Of a DNA stretch of 64,000 nucleotides, positions 10,801 through 19,066 are shown piece after piece. The DNA is taken from assembly GCA_013373545.1 (NCBI GenBank), contig JABXHQ010000025.1, positions 20,232 through 84,231 on the forward strand, written 5' to 3'. A program made the translations under genes and the position numbers. The notes below the pieces were generated by a model. It was given only the letters and a program-made list of their open reading frames with translations, was not told the DNA's origin and did not search any database. Position 1 is the first letter of the stretch. Each line of letters starts with the position of its first letter. The stretch is from Gammaproteobacteria bacterium. Lineage in GTDB: Bacteria > Pseudomonadota > Gammaproteobacteria > Enterobacterales > Kangiellaceae.

Positions 10801-10910
10801 TTACTACTCTATTTACTTTGATCTTAATGCCGGCATTGTTGCAATGGCAGTGGTCGTTTGGTGTAGCCAAAACGACTGCGCAAGTGACCGCTCATAAAGG
10901 AAATTACTAA
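7815..10910 (+). CDS. RND-family efflux permease, inner membrane
   Basis: This is a proton-driven RND permease exporting an unknown substrate across the envelope. It has 1031 residues from the ATG at 7815, chosen because MNITRLSIKNPAAIIVL is the expected cytoplasmic start and first membrane segment; an earlier in-frame start at 7722 would add 31 unrelated residues. Two repeats of membrane bundle plus large periplasmic loop are visible. The TM4 motif is GLVLDAAIIVQENI, with a single Asp where AcrB-type drug pumps have Asp-Asp, and it differs clearly from the other RND permease at 14751. The adaptor gene follows with a 1-base overlap, permease first, the reverse of the common order. The substrate cannot be read from sequence. 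Confidence 0.9.
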   Translation: MNITRLSIKNPAAIIVLTLLILVFGVISGLKLPIQLTPDIEQPQITISSGWRSAAPEEIEAVILEPLENAVKNTPGVIDISTNINRGFGNIVLTFDVGADMQQAMLNVLNNLNQAPPLPLDAQEPIVSAAGTGQNAPNAASLLIRPVAGSDIDDVTQFQKLIDDVVEPRLAQISGVGIVNLNSRRPKELRISFDPYRAASLGLSINQIAQTVARANDASGGFADVGRRQYTVRFAGQYDIASMGEMIVGYSGERPIALNEVASVEVTQQDRFGFTLRNGQPGYYITVPRTNGSNTVAVLDDINAAIAELNEGPLKAVGLTIDLSFDASVHIRNALELVKSNLGLGVILALAILWVFLRGWRATLIIAITIPVAVAVSFIVLSLLGRSLNVISLAGLAFSVGLVLDAAIIVQENIVRLRDEGLDSYKAVLKGTLQVTGALFASTATTVAIFVPIMFMEGIEGQLFSDLALTLSVAVISSLVTATAVLPVASRFSLNQQSSHDPLRAIWQRLASWIILRTNSQLKRSLWVLGLLGGSVAITLTLLPRTDFMPRAPIDGFFFNLSMPPGGNLAFLEEELADRVKQRLAPYMSGEKQPQIKSYNFYAFGPGASGGFIYAADPTQVEALMAIVQNEVLAGLPDTQVFLFRGSMINLRGGNGRSISLDIQGADIERLMDTATMGMNILRRELPEAGARPIPGLALSEPELQLLPNDRRITQAGLDRATVANIVRAYTGGLFVSEYFDGNERMNVILRGSRWVSPDELAALPVHTPLSGVQTLGELTRIERTVGPTQLRRVNGRRTVSLLINPPAHMSLEETLEILEQKVLPQLQQEMPEDVSLLVSGSANQLHSAISEMATNFALAIVILLMLMAALFRSIKDSLLVLCVMPLAVAGGVLGLWVLNLFTFQSLDLLTMIGFIILLGLVVNNAILLVDQTRQAQRAGRSLQQAVSEAICIRARPVYMSSLTSLFGMLPLMLIPGVGSEIYRGLATVIVGGMTITTLFTLILMPALLQWQWSFGVAKTTAQVTAHKGNY

Positions 10911-11974
10911 TGAAAAACTTAACTTTATTATCACTCTTGGTAATTCTTAGTATCACGTTAAGCACACCTGCAAGTGCCGCCGAACCCGCTCCGCGGCCGG
11001 TAAAAGTCGCGCAAGTTAAGTCATCGGAAACTCCGCCAATGGTGGACTTGATTGGCACCGTTCACAGTCGTCATCGGGTCGCCGTTACGGCTGGAGTGAG
11101 CGGCAAACTCGAATACGTCGCCGAACCTGGCAGCTTTGTCGCAGCTGGTGACATTCTTGCCCAGTTCGAGCGCCTACCACTCGAGTTACAACAATTAGAA
11201 CAACGGGCACAACTGAAGCGCGCCGAAATCAATCTTACCTATTTGCAGCGCGAGCTCGCCCGGCAGAAGGAACTGAAAAAGCAAAACAACACATCACAAT
11301 TTCAACTTGAGCAAACTCAATCACAATTTGAACTGGCTAAATCGGATCACGAAATAGCGGCACTTAAACTGCAGCAGATTGATGATCAATTAGCCCGCAC
11401 TATTATTAAGGCTCCTTTTGCCGGCGTGGTGACTGCGCGCCTGAAACGCGCTGGCAGTGATGTCAATCGCAGTGACGAGTTGTTGCAATTACTCGATACC
11501 GAGCAACTAGAAGTAAGAGCTTTTGCTCCGGTACGGTTTCTGAGTCAATTGTCCGCTCAATCCAGTGCGCTATTAACTTCCGCAGAAGATCACAACATCC
11601 AAATTAAAGTGGCGCGCACCACAATTATTCCTGCCGCCGATCCGCGTTCGCAAACCTTCGAAATTCGACTCAATCTACCGCGCGAGGCAACCGACTTTTG
11701 GGCTTCCGGGCAGTTAGTAAAAGTTAGCATCCCTTTGCTGCAAAACCGCGTCGCCTTGAGCGTACACCGTGACGCTTTGATTTTACGCCGCGATGGTACT
11801 TATGTGGTGCGTATCAATGAAAACAATCAAGCTGAAAGAATTAAAGTCACCGTTGGCCAAGGCAATGGTGACTGGGTAATTGTTGACGGTGCATTAAAAG
11901 CCGGTGAAAACGTTGTGGTCCGCGGGGGTGAGCGTCTTCAAGGCGGAGAAGCCGTGAGTATTCAAGCCAGCTAG
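10910..11974 (+). CDS. RND efflux periplasmic adaptor (membrane fusion protein)
   Basis: The adaptor joins the RND permease to an outer-membrane channel. The 354-residue protein has a signal peptide ending near ASA-AEP (about residue 24), a lipoyl half-motif (VAVTAGVSGKLEYV), an alpha-helical hairpin at about 85-160 rich in Gln, Glu and Leu, the second lipoyl half (TIIKAPFAGVV) and a C-terminal beta-barrel/proximal region. Its start codon overlaps the permease stop (TAATG), so translation is coupled. No outer-membrane channel gene is adjacent; a shared TolC elsewhere is likely. Confidence 0.9.
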   Translation: MKNLTLLSLLVILSITLSTPASAAEPAPRPVKVAQVKSSETPPMVDLIGTVHSRHRVAVTAGVSGKLEYVAEPGSFVAAGDILAQFERLPLELQQLEQRAQLKRAEINLTYLQRELARQKELKKQNNTSQFQLEQTQSQFELAKSDHEIAALKLQQIDDQLARTIIKAPFAGVVTARLKRAGSDVNRSDELLQLLDTEQLEVRAFAPVRFLSQLSAQSSALLTSAEDHNIQIKVARTTIIPAADPRSQTFEIRLNLPREATDFWASGQLVKVSIPLLQNRVALSVHRDALILRRDGTYVVRINENNQAERIKVTVGQGNGDWVIVDGALKAGENVVVRGGERLQGGEAVSIQAS

Positions 11975-11975
11975 T

Positions 11976-12419
11976 TTACTCATCATTAGGATCTTGCTTT
12001 AACTCTTTCACATAACGCAGCGTTACTAAATTAATGATCGATAGCAGCGCTGCGATTTCATAGCGACTAAAGGCAACCGCGACGCCGATAATACCGGTGT
12101 TCCAAATACTGGCAGCGGTTGCCGTTCCCGATACCGAGCTTTTATTTTTTAAAATCGCACCACCACCAATAAAACCAATCCCGGTGATAATTCCTTGAAT
12201 CACTTTCGCCTCAGCTTCGGTTGAGTCAAGTACTGACATACCAATTAACGCATAGCCACAGGCTGCCACCGCAACTAATGGAAACGTTCTTAAACCGGCG
12301 CCATGCTTACTCCCGTCTCGATCAAAAGCCATTGGCAACGCCAGTAAGTAAGCTATGCCCAAATGCACTAGATTAAACAGCATTTCATTCCAGTTTAAAT
12401 TAATGGATAAACTCTCCAA
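11976..12419 (-). CDS. MgtC/SapB-family membrane protein
   Basis: This 147-residue membrane protein has several hydrophobic segments and the family signature GAGLRTFPLVAVAACGY followed by a Gly-rich GIGFIGGGAILK segment. MgtC proteins influence ATP synthase activity, magnesium adaptation or virulence in some species, but many short members such as this one lack the MgtC C-terminal domain and are of unknown role. Its end faces the RND adaptor with 1 base between the genes. Confidence 0.85.
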   Translation of the reverse strand: MESLSINLNWNEMLFNLVHLGIAYLLALPMAFDRDGSKHGAGLRTFPLVAVAACGYALIGMSVLDSTEAEAKVIQGIITGIGFIGGGAILKNKSSVSGTATAASIWNTGIIGVAVAFSRYEIAALLSIINLVTLRYVKELKQDPNDE

Positions 12420-12547
12420 AACCGCATCTCCTTAGATTTGTTTTCTCTGTTATGACATAAACTCCAACCAATACGCAAATTCAGCGCCATTGAGATTAAT
12501 CAATGAAGTCTCTAAACTGCGTATTTTTGCTGTGCCAAGGAAATGCT

Positions 12548-14716
12548 ATGCCGCGACTCTGCCTACTCATAATTGTAATAACCTTGCAACTGGTCAATGC
12601 TGAGCGCCACAAAGTGGGCTTGGTTCTGAGCGGAGGTGGGGCACGAGGAGCGGCACATATTGGCGTATTGAAAGAAATTGAGCGCCAACAAATTCAAGTT
12701 GACTATATTGCCGGTACCAGTATGGGAGCCGTGGTCGGTGCCTTATATGCAAGCGGCTATTCGGTGAGTGAGATTGAAACAATTCTGAACACCATCGATT
12801 GGGAACAAGCCTTCGATGATGAAGTTGCTCGCAATCAATTCAGTTATCGGCGAAAAGTGGACAGCCGACGCTTTTTATCCAATGTTCAAATTGGACTGGA
12901 TCATGAAGGATTTAAACTGCCCGCGGGGATTGTCTCCGGTCAAACCATCGGTCTGATCCTTAATCGTCATCTCGCGAAGGTGTCTCATGTGGACAACTTC
13001 GACCAATTAAATATTCCATTTCGTGCGGTTGCGACCGATCTCGTCACTGGCAATGAAGTTATTCTTAGTCGCGGATCACTAGTCGAAGCCATCACCGCAT
13101 CGATGTCAATTCCAGGCGTTTTAATTCCAATTGAAAAAGACCAGCAGTTATTAGTCGATGGCGGAATTGCCAATAACTTGCCCATATCGGTGGTACGAGA
13201 AATGGGGGCTGATATCGTCATCGCTATCGATATCAGCACACCACTGTATCAACGTAGTCAAATCAGTGATGTTGTGGATGTCGCCGATCAACTAAGCAGT
13301 CTGCTTACACGAAAAAACACCGAGCGCCAAATTGCAACATTAACCGCAAGTGATGTATTAATTGTGCCTGATCTTACCGACATAGCTACCATGGATTTCG
13401 CTCGGGTTAACGATGCAGTCACACGTGGTGAAGCGGCCGCAAGAGAGTCGATGGCGTTAAAGAAATTATCACAGCAGCAACCGCCAAAGACCGTGGCTAA
13501 AAACCTTAAAAAAGCATCGTTAAAGATGCAAAAAATTTCCATTGTAAAAATCATTATTAATAATCAATCACAAGTAAATAATGATCGAATACTCAGCAAA
13601 ATCAGTATCCGTGAAGGCGATCAATTTGACCTTAAAGCAATTGAGAAAGACGTCGATACTATCTATGGCATGGGTTATTTTAATTTGGTGCAGTATTCAT
13701 TAAAGCCAGTGGATGGTGGCTATCAAGTCACCTTTAATGTTAAAGATAAAAGTTGGGGGCCAAATTATTTACGACTAGGATTCAACTTCAGTACATCAGA
13801 GGATATCGATAGCCGCTTTAACTTTACCGCGAGCTACCTGATGACCAACTTGAATGACTACAATGGTGAACTAGCACTCGACTTAATGTTTGGCAATGAT
13901 AAGCGATTTGCCCTCGACTGGTATCAACCGCTTGATACGATATGGTCACCTTTCTTTGAAGCTCAGACTTCATTTACCTCTAAGCAATACAACTTTTATA
14001 GCAATCAAAATCTTACCTATGAGCTATCCACTCAATCGTTTGAGAGTGATTTGTCACTAGGTTTTGAGTTCGATAACTGGGGTGAGATGCGTGTAGGCGC
14101 AAAATACATTGATGGAAAGATTAACCAAAAAGTAGGTGTTCCCTTAATTAGCACTGAAGATTATCGCGATGGCTTAGAGTACTTTAAGGTAGAGGTGGAC
14201 ACTTTAGACAGTGTTTATTTTCCACAAGATGGTATTTTATGGCGTACTTCATACGCACGTACTCGAAGTGCTTTAGGTTCAACTAGTGACTACAGTAAAA
14301 ACCAAACGACCATTATTAAAGCCATCGAATGGAGTAACAATTCGATAACTTTGCAAGCGCAATATCAACGCAATAAAGGAAATAGTATTCCGCTGCATGC
14401 TTATTATCGCAGTGGCGGCTTACTCGATTTTAGCGGCTATGAAATTAATCAAATTACTTCCGCTAATAAAGCCAGTATTCGCGCAACCTATATGCGTAAA
14501 CTAAAACCTAATGATTTTCTCGATCTCTATCTCGGCGTCTCTTATGAAGAAGGCGTTATCTGGCAGCAAGATCAGAGCTTCGATTGGGATAACGCTATTG
14601 AAGGCTATAGCATGTTTGTTGGTATGAATACGCAATTGGGGCCTTTGTACTTTGGCTATGGTCGTAACAACGACGACTCGGCATCGTATTACTTGTTGCT
14701 GGATAAACTGTTTTAA
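12548..14716 (+). CDS. Patatin-like phospholipase fused to an outer-membrane barrel (PlpD / type Vd autotransporter type)
   Basis: This 722-residue protein has a signal peptide (residues 1-18), a patatin domain at about 20-300, a POTRA-like region at about 335-405 and a C-terminal barrel ending in Phe (LLDKLF). Patatin elements are intact: oxyanion GGGARG at 29-34, nucleophile Ser58 in GTSMG and Asp204 in VDGGIANN. The plan matches PlpD, whose barrel brings the lipase domain to the cell surface. I chose 12548 because AAGGA sits 6 bases upstream and the start leads directly into the signal peptide; 12503 would add 15 residues. Surface release is inferred from family knowledge. Confidence 0.9.
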   Translation: MPRLCLLIIVITLQLVNAERHKVGLVLSGGGARGAAHIGVLKEIERQQIQVDYIAGTSMGAVVGALYASGYSVSEIETILNTIDWEQAFDDEVARNQFSYRRKVDSRRFLSNVQIGLDHEGFKLPAGIVSGQTIGLILNRHLAKVSHVDNFDQLNIPFRAVATDLVTGNEVILSRGSLVEAITASMSIPGVLIPIEKDQQLLVDGGIANNLPISVVREMGADIVIAIDISTPLYQRSQISDVVDVADQLSSLLTRKNTERQIATLTASDVLIVPDLTDIATMDFARVNDAVTRGEAAARESMALKKLSQQQPPKTVAKNLKKASLKMQKISIVKIIINNQSQVNNDRILSKISIREGDQFDLKAIEKDVDTIYGMGYFNLVQYSLKPVDGGYQVTFNVKDKSWGPNYLRLGFNFSTSEDIDSRFNFTASYLMTNLNDYNGELALDLMFGNDKRFALDWYQPLDTIWSPFFEAQTSFTSKQYNFYSNQNLTYELSTQSFESDLSLGFEFDNWGEMRVGAKYIDGKINQKVGVPLISTEDYRDGLEYFKVEVDTLDSVYFPQDGILWRTSYARTRSALGSTSDYSKNQTTIIKAIEWSNNSITLQAQYQRNKGNSIPLHAYYRSGGLLDFSGYEINQITSANKASIRATYMRKLKPNDFLDLYLGVSYEEGVIWQQDQSFDWDNAIEGYSMFVGMNTQLGPLYFGYGRNNDDSASYYLLLDKLF

Positions 14717-14736
14717 CCAATTTATCCAGCCGTTTT
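14698..14736 (+). terminator. Probable terminator overlapping the patatin gene end
   Basis: GCTGGATAAA (14698-14707) pairs perfectly with TTTATCCAGC (14721-14730) across a 13-base loop that includes the stop codon, followed by CGTTTT. The T tract is short, so efficiency is uncertain. The facing RND gene ends at 14751. Confidence 0.5.
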
Positions 14737-14750
14737 GACTATAAGTATAA

Positions 14751-17700
14751 CTATGACTCTAACTCTTGCTCCAGCTGCTTGGTTACCGTTAACGGCGACT
14801 TAGTATTTCGCGCTAACAAACGATACGCCACAGGAACAATAAATAAAGTAAAAAATGTAGCCGCAAAAACTCCCGACAACATAACCACACCGATCATAAT
14901 TCGGGTTTCCGAACCGGCGCCAGAAGCGAGCACTAATGGAACTGCGCCCGCTACGGTGGTTAAGCCAGTCATGACGATTGGTCGAAAACGAGTCTCCGTC
15001 GCCATTTTTAATGCACGATCAAAATCGTAGCCTTTATCTCGCATTTGATTGGCAAACTCGACAATTAAAATCCCATTTTTTGCCGCTAAACCAACTAAAA
15101 TAATTAGCCCAATTTGGGAGTAAATATTCAGTGTGCCTGAAGTTAAATAAAGACCTAATAAGCCCCCGCCCATAGCCAGCGGCACGGTTAAGATAATAAC
15201 CAACGGATGCACATAACTTTCAAATTGTGCGGCCAAAACTAAAAATACCACCGCAAGTCCTAACACAAATACAAACAGGATTGAGCTTCCCGACTCTATA
15301 AAGTCGCGACTTTGTCCTTTAAAATCAATCACTGCAGTCTCTGGAAGTTTATCGCGGACGAGCTGCTGTAAATGTGTGAGTGCTTCACCCAGCGAATAGC
15401 CTTCAGCTAAATTCGCTTCAAGAGTAATCGCACGAATTCGATTATAACGGCTTAAGGTTTCTGGCGCCGCATACTCTCTCGTCTCGACTAAATTCGACAA
15501 TGGGATCAATTGGCCGCTTTGATTCGATCGCACATAAATATTCGTTACATCGTTTATCGATCGCTGCTCATCTCGCTCGCCTTCAATAATCACATCGTAT
15601 TCTTCACCGCGATCAAGAAAAGTTGTGACATTGCGTCCACTCATCATGGTTTCAAGCGTGCGCCCAATCGTTTGAATGGTAACCCCTAGATCCGCGGCTC
15701 GCTCATAATTCACCTTAAAGTCAATTTGCGGTCGAGTTTCTTTATAATCATCATCTAAGCCAACAAACCCCGGATTATTCTCATTGATCGCTTGCACTAG
15801 AATATCACGCCATTCGGCTAGCTCTTCGTAGGTCGATCCGCCCAAAACAAACTGAACTGGCTTTCCTGTTCCACCACCGAGACCGCGGCGCATTATTGGA
15901 AAAGCTCGAACGCCGGGTAAGTCTGATAACCGCGCACGGACATCATTCATAATCGCCCAAGCGTCACGTCGCTGCCCCCAACTATCTAACAATACAATTA
16001 CGAAGCCTCCGTTGAAATTTTCGATCCGTCCAAAGCCTCGCGGAGCACGTACCAACAAGCGCCGAACTTCTCCAGTATCAACGTAATGCATCAAGCGTTT
16101 CTCGACTTCGTCCATATACTCTTCTAGATATTGAAAGCTCGAACCTTCCGGAGCAGAAATGCTGACAAAAAATGCACCTCGATCTTCTGCCGGAGCAAAC
16201 TCTTGGTTAACTTTGGGGTAAAGCCAGCCAACCGCCGCCACCAACACAATAAACGCAGCCAAAACCAACTTCGAATGATTCAAACAACTTTGCAACAAGG
16301 ATAAGTAGCCACGTTTTAAAGCATCAATCGAACGTCCTAATGCGCGCACTATCGGATTGGAGTCTTGGGTGGTTTTATTGAGTAACTTAGACGCCAACAT
16401 CGGGGATAAGGTCAGCGCGACTAAGGATGAAAACGCCACGGCTGTTGCGATGGTGATCGCAAACTCAGTAAACAAACGCCCGATATCACCCTGCAAGAAA
16501 GTAATTGGAACAAACACTGATATAAGAACCAAGGTCGTAGCTATAACAGCAAAACCTACTTGGCGGGTTCCTAAGAACGCACCTACTAGGGGTGTTTCGC
16601 CTTTTTCTTGGATCCGCCTTACAATATTTTCAAGCACCACAATCGCATCATCAACCACTAAACCTATTGCTAAAACTAGCGCGAGCAAGGTCAATAAATT
16701 AATGGTAAAGCCAAGCGCATAAACCACAATAAAAGTGGCAATAATCGAGACTGGTACTGTGACGGCAGGAATCAACATTGCTCGGGCACTACCTAAAAAT
16801 AAATAGATCACTAAAACCACGCAAGCAATAGCTATGGCCAAGGTGGTGTATACCTCATCAATGGCCGACTCAATGAAAATTGAAGAGTCGTAAGACTGTT
16901 CAATACTCATACCTTGCGGTAGATCGGCATTGATTCGAGTCGTTAACGCTTTTACACCACGTGCAACATCAATGGTGTTCGCCGTTGATTGTTTAACAAT
17001 TCCAATTCCGACCATGGGAACTTCATTGCCACGGAAAAATAAACGACTTTCCGTTAACCCCAGTTCAACACGCGCTATCTCTCCTAAACGCACCAAATGG
17101 CCGTTCGCGCCTTCAGCAATAACCAGCTGTGAAAAATCCTGAGGCTGATTAAAGTTGCGTTCAATGCGCGCTTTGAATATCCGCTCTTCAGACTCCAAAC
17201 TGCCAGCGGGTAATTCAATGTTTTCGCTGCGCAACGCACTTTCAACATCATTTACGGTAATGCCACGCGCGGCCATTTCTTGACGATCAAGCCAGATCCG
17301 CATTGCATAACTTTGCCCACCGCCCACACGCACTCGAGCGACACCATTAAGCGTTGAATATTGGTCAACTAAATAACGTCGTGCGTAATCGGTAAGCTCT
17401 GGTACCGTCATGCGATCACTGGCTAAATTTTGCCAAATGATCACATCATCGTTGCTATCAACTTTTTGCACTTCCGGTGGCTCTGACTCTTCCGGTAAGT
17501 TGTCTTGAATACCCGAAATGCGATCCCGAATATCGTTTGCAGCGGAGTCGATATCGCGGCCAACCGAAAACTCAATGGTGACGCTCGACTCACCATCTTC
17601 CGAGCGCGACTCAATGAATTCAATGCCCTCAACGCCAGCAATACGTTCCTCAATTAGCTGAGTAATACGTGTTTCAACTATATTGGCTGGCGCACCTGGA

Positions 17701-17852
17701 TAATTGACCTCCACGGTGACAATCGGAGGATCGATGTCTGGGTATTCACGTAGCGGCAAACGCTCAAATGACAAGAGTCCAAAGGCAATCAAAAGTAGTG
17801 ATATAACCGAGGCAAATACCGGACGCTTTACCGATAGATCAGAAATTATCAT
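14751..17852 (-). CDS. RND-family multidrug efflux permease (HAE-1-like)
   Basis: A 1033-residue RND permease with two membrane bundles and two large periplasmic loops. TM4 carries the proton-relay Asp-Asp in LAIGLVVDDAIVVLENIV, as in AcrB-type pumps, so a drug or amphiphile substrate is more likely than a metal ion. The N-terminus (ISDLSVKRPVFASVISLLL) and the GLAAKNGILIVEFANQ segment near the end are standard. The start codon overlaps the adaptor stop by 4 bases, so the two are translationally coupled. No outer-membrane channel gene is next to it. Confidence 0.93.
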   Translation of the reverse strand: MIISDLSVKRPVFASVISLLLIAFGLLSFERLPLREYPDIDPPIVTVEVNYPGAPANIVETRITQLIEERIAGVEGIEFIESRSEDGESSVTIEFSVGRDIDSAANDIRDRISGIQDNLPEESEPPEVQKVDSNDDVIIWQNLASDRMTVPELTDYARRYLVDQYSTLNGVARVRVGGGQSYAMRIWLDRQEMAARGITVNDVESALRSENIELPAGSLESEERIFKARIERNFNQPQDFSQLVIAEGANGHLVRLGEIARVELGLTESRLFFRGNEVPMVGIGIVKQSTANTIDVARGVKALTTRINADLPQGMSIEQSYDSSIFIESAIDEVYTTLAIAIACVVLVIYLFLGSARAMLIPAVTVPVSIIATFIVVYALGFTINLLTLLALVLAIGLVVDDAIVVLENIVRRIQEKGETPLVGAFLGTRQVGFAVIATTLVLISVFVPITFLQGDIGRLFTEFAITIATAVAFSSLVALTLSPMLASKLLNKTTQDSNPIVRALGRSIDALKRGYLSLLQSCLNHSKLVLAAFIVLVAAVGWLYPKVNQEFAPAEDRGAFFVSISAPEGSSFQYLEEYMDEVEKRLMHYVDTGEVRRLLVRAPRGFGRIENFNGGFVIVLLDSWGQRRDAWAIMNDVRARLSDLPGVRAFPIMRRGLGGGTGKPVQFVLGGSTYEELAEWRDILVQAINENNPGFVGLDDDYKETRPQIDFKVNYERAADLGVTIQTIGRTLETMMSGRNVTTFLDRGEEYDVIIEGERDEQRSINDVTNIYVRSNQSGQLIPLSNLVETREYAAPETLSRYNRIRAITLEANLAEGYSLGEALTHLQQLVRDKLPETAVIDFKGQSRDFIESGSSILFVFVLGLAVVFLVLAAQFESYVHPLVIILTVPLAMGGGLLGLYLTSGTLNIYSQIGLIILVGLAAKNGILIVEFANQMRDKGYDFDRALKMATETRFRPIVMTGLTTVAGAVPLVLASGAGSETRIMIGVVMLSGVFAATFFTLFIVPVAYRLLARNTKSPLTVTKQLEQELES

Positions 17853-18916
17853 GATGCTGCATCCGTTTTATTTAACATTTGCTGCAACGTCTCATCATTA
17901 TCTTCTTGCGCACGAATTATTACTTCGCTGCCTGATTGCACACGGTTAATACCATGGACAATAATGCTATCGCCAACTTCGAGTCCGGACAAAACTTCAA
18001 CTTCGCCTTTACGCCGCTTGCCTAAGGTGATCTCCACCCGTTCAGCTATCATTTGGTTATCCTTGGCCACTACTTTAAAAACAAAGCTGCGGGTAGCCGT
18101 CGGCATAATAGATTCTTCTGGGATCACAATAGTTTGCCGCGGATTAGCTTGCAGGGTCACTCGCATCAATAAACCCGGCTTAAGATTAAAATCAGGATTC
18201 GGTAACTTCGCACGAATGACGACTGAGCGCGTGACGGGATCAATCCGACTATCAATACTGACTACCTGACCGGTAAATAATTTACCGCTGAAAGCTTTTG
18301 ACTTAGCAACGATGGTTTGCCCGGGCGCTACCGCCGATAAGAATAATGCGGGAATGGAAAAATCTAATTTGACTTGACGATCATCATCGATAGTAGTGAC
18401 CAGCATACCCGGTTGAACGATGGCACCCACGGAAAGATTACGCAAACCAACGACCCCATCGAACGGCGCTCGAATTTGACGCTCGCTGATACGAGCTTTA
18501 ATTGCCGACATCCTCGCGGTAGCGGTTTCGACTTCACGCTGCTGCTCGTCTAAAGTGGCCTGGGTTGCCGCATTACGCTTGGCAAGTGGTTCTAATCGAC
18601 GTACTTGCTTGAGCGCTTCGTTTAGCCGCGACTGTTCTTCGCTCAATTCGGCTTGCTCTTGACGCGCGTCCAACTCAACCAAAAGATCTCCTTGTTTAAC
18701 ACGCTGCCCATCACTAAAGTGCACTCGAGTAACCCGTTCGGTCACGCTCGACATCAGCTCCACGCTTTCATCAGCCCGCAATGTTCCCAGCGCTTCGACT
18801 TCATCGACAAACTCAACTTGCTTGACGGTAGTGGTGATTACGGGTGCTTTTGCCGCAAAAGCCCCTAATGTCGCGGAACAAGCTACCATTAATAAGAGAA
18901 GTTGCTGTATTTTCAT
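17849..18916 (-). CDS. RND efflux periplasmic adaptor
   Basis: The periplasmic adaptor partner of the permease that overlaps its 3' end. It has 355 residues from the ATG at 18916, a signal peptide cleaved near GAFA-AKAP (about residue 21), a first lipoyl half (EALGTLRADESVELMS), a short helical hairpin rich in Glu and Arg, a second lipoyl half (RAPFDGVVGLRNLSVGAIV) and a barrel domain. A TTG 9 bases further upstream could also serve. This is the usual adaptor-permease order. Confidence 0.92.
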   Translation of the reverse strand: MKIQQLLLLMVACSATLGAFAAKAPVITTTVKQVEFVDEVEALGTLRADESVELMSSVTERVTRVHFSDGQRVKQGDLLVELDARQEQAELSEEQSRLNEALKQVRRLEPLAKRNAATQATLDEQQREVETATARMSAIKARISERQIRAPFDGVVGLRNLSVGAIVQPGMLVTTIDDDRQVKLDFSIPALFLSAVAPGQTIVAKSKAFSGKLFTGQVVSIDSRIDPVTRSVVIRAKLPNPDFNLKPGLLMRVTLQANPRQTIVIPEESIMPTATRSFVFKVVAKDNQMIAERVEITLGKRRKGEVEVLSGLEVGDSIIVHGINRVQSGSEVIIRAQEDNDETLQQMLNKTDAAS

Positions 18917-19014
18917 CGGATTCAATTGCCTTAGCTAAATAGCTTAATAGTAGGTTATTTCTGTCGTGATCGGTAACTGATAAAATCGATATCATTCATC
19001 GAATCTTTTAATCA

Positions 19015-19039
19015 ACAAAAAAGCAGGCCGAAGCCTGCT
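19015..19039 (-). terminator. Intrinsic terminator after the DUF885 gene
   Basis: On the minus strand AGCAGGC, tetraloop TTCG, GCCTGCT then a run of T (plus-strand A tract at about 19016-19022): a textbook terminator 28 bases past the stop of the gene at 19067. Confidence 0.93.
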
Positions 19040-19066
19040 GGTTTGTGCTAATGATTAAAAGCGTTT

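Noticed and set aside
16357..16722. 121-codon plus-strand frame inside the RND permease
   Set aside because: It is antisense to a strongly conserved membrane region; its hydrophobic pattern is only a reflection of the real gene.
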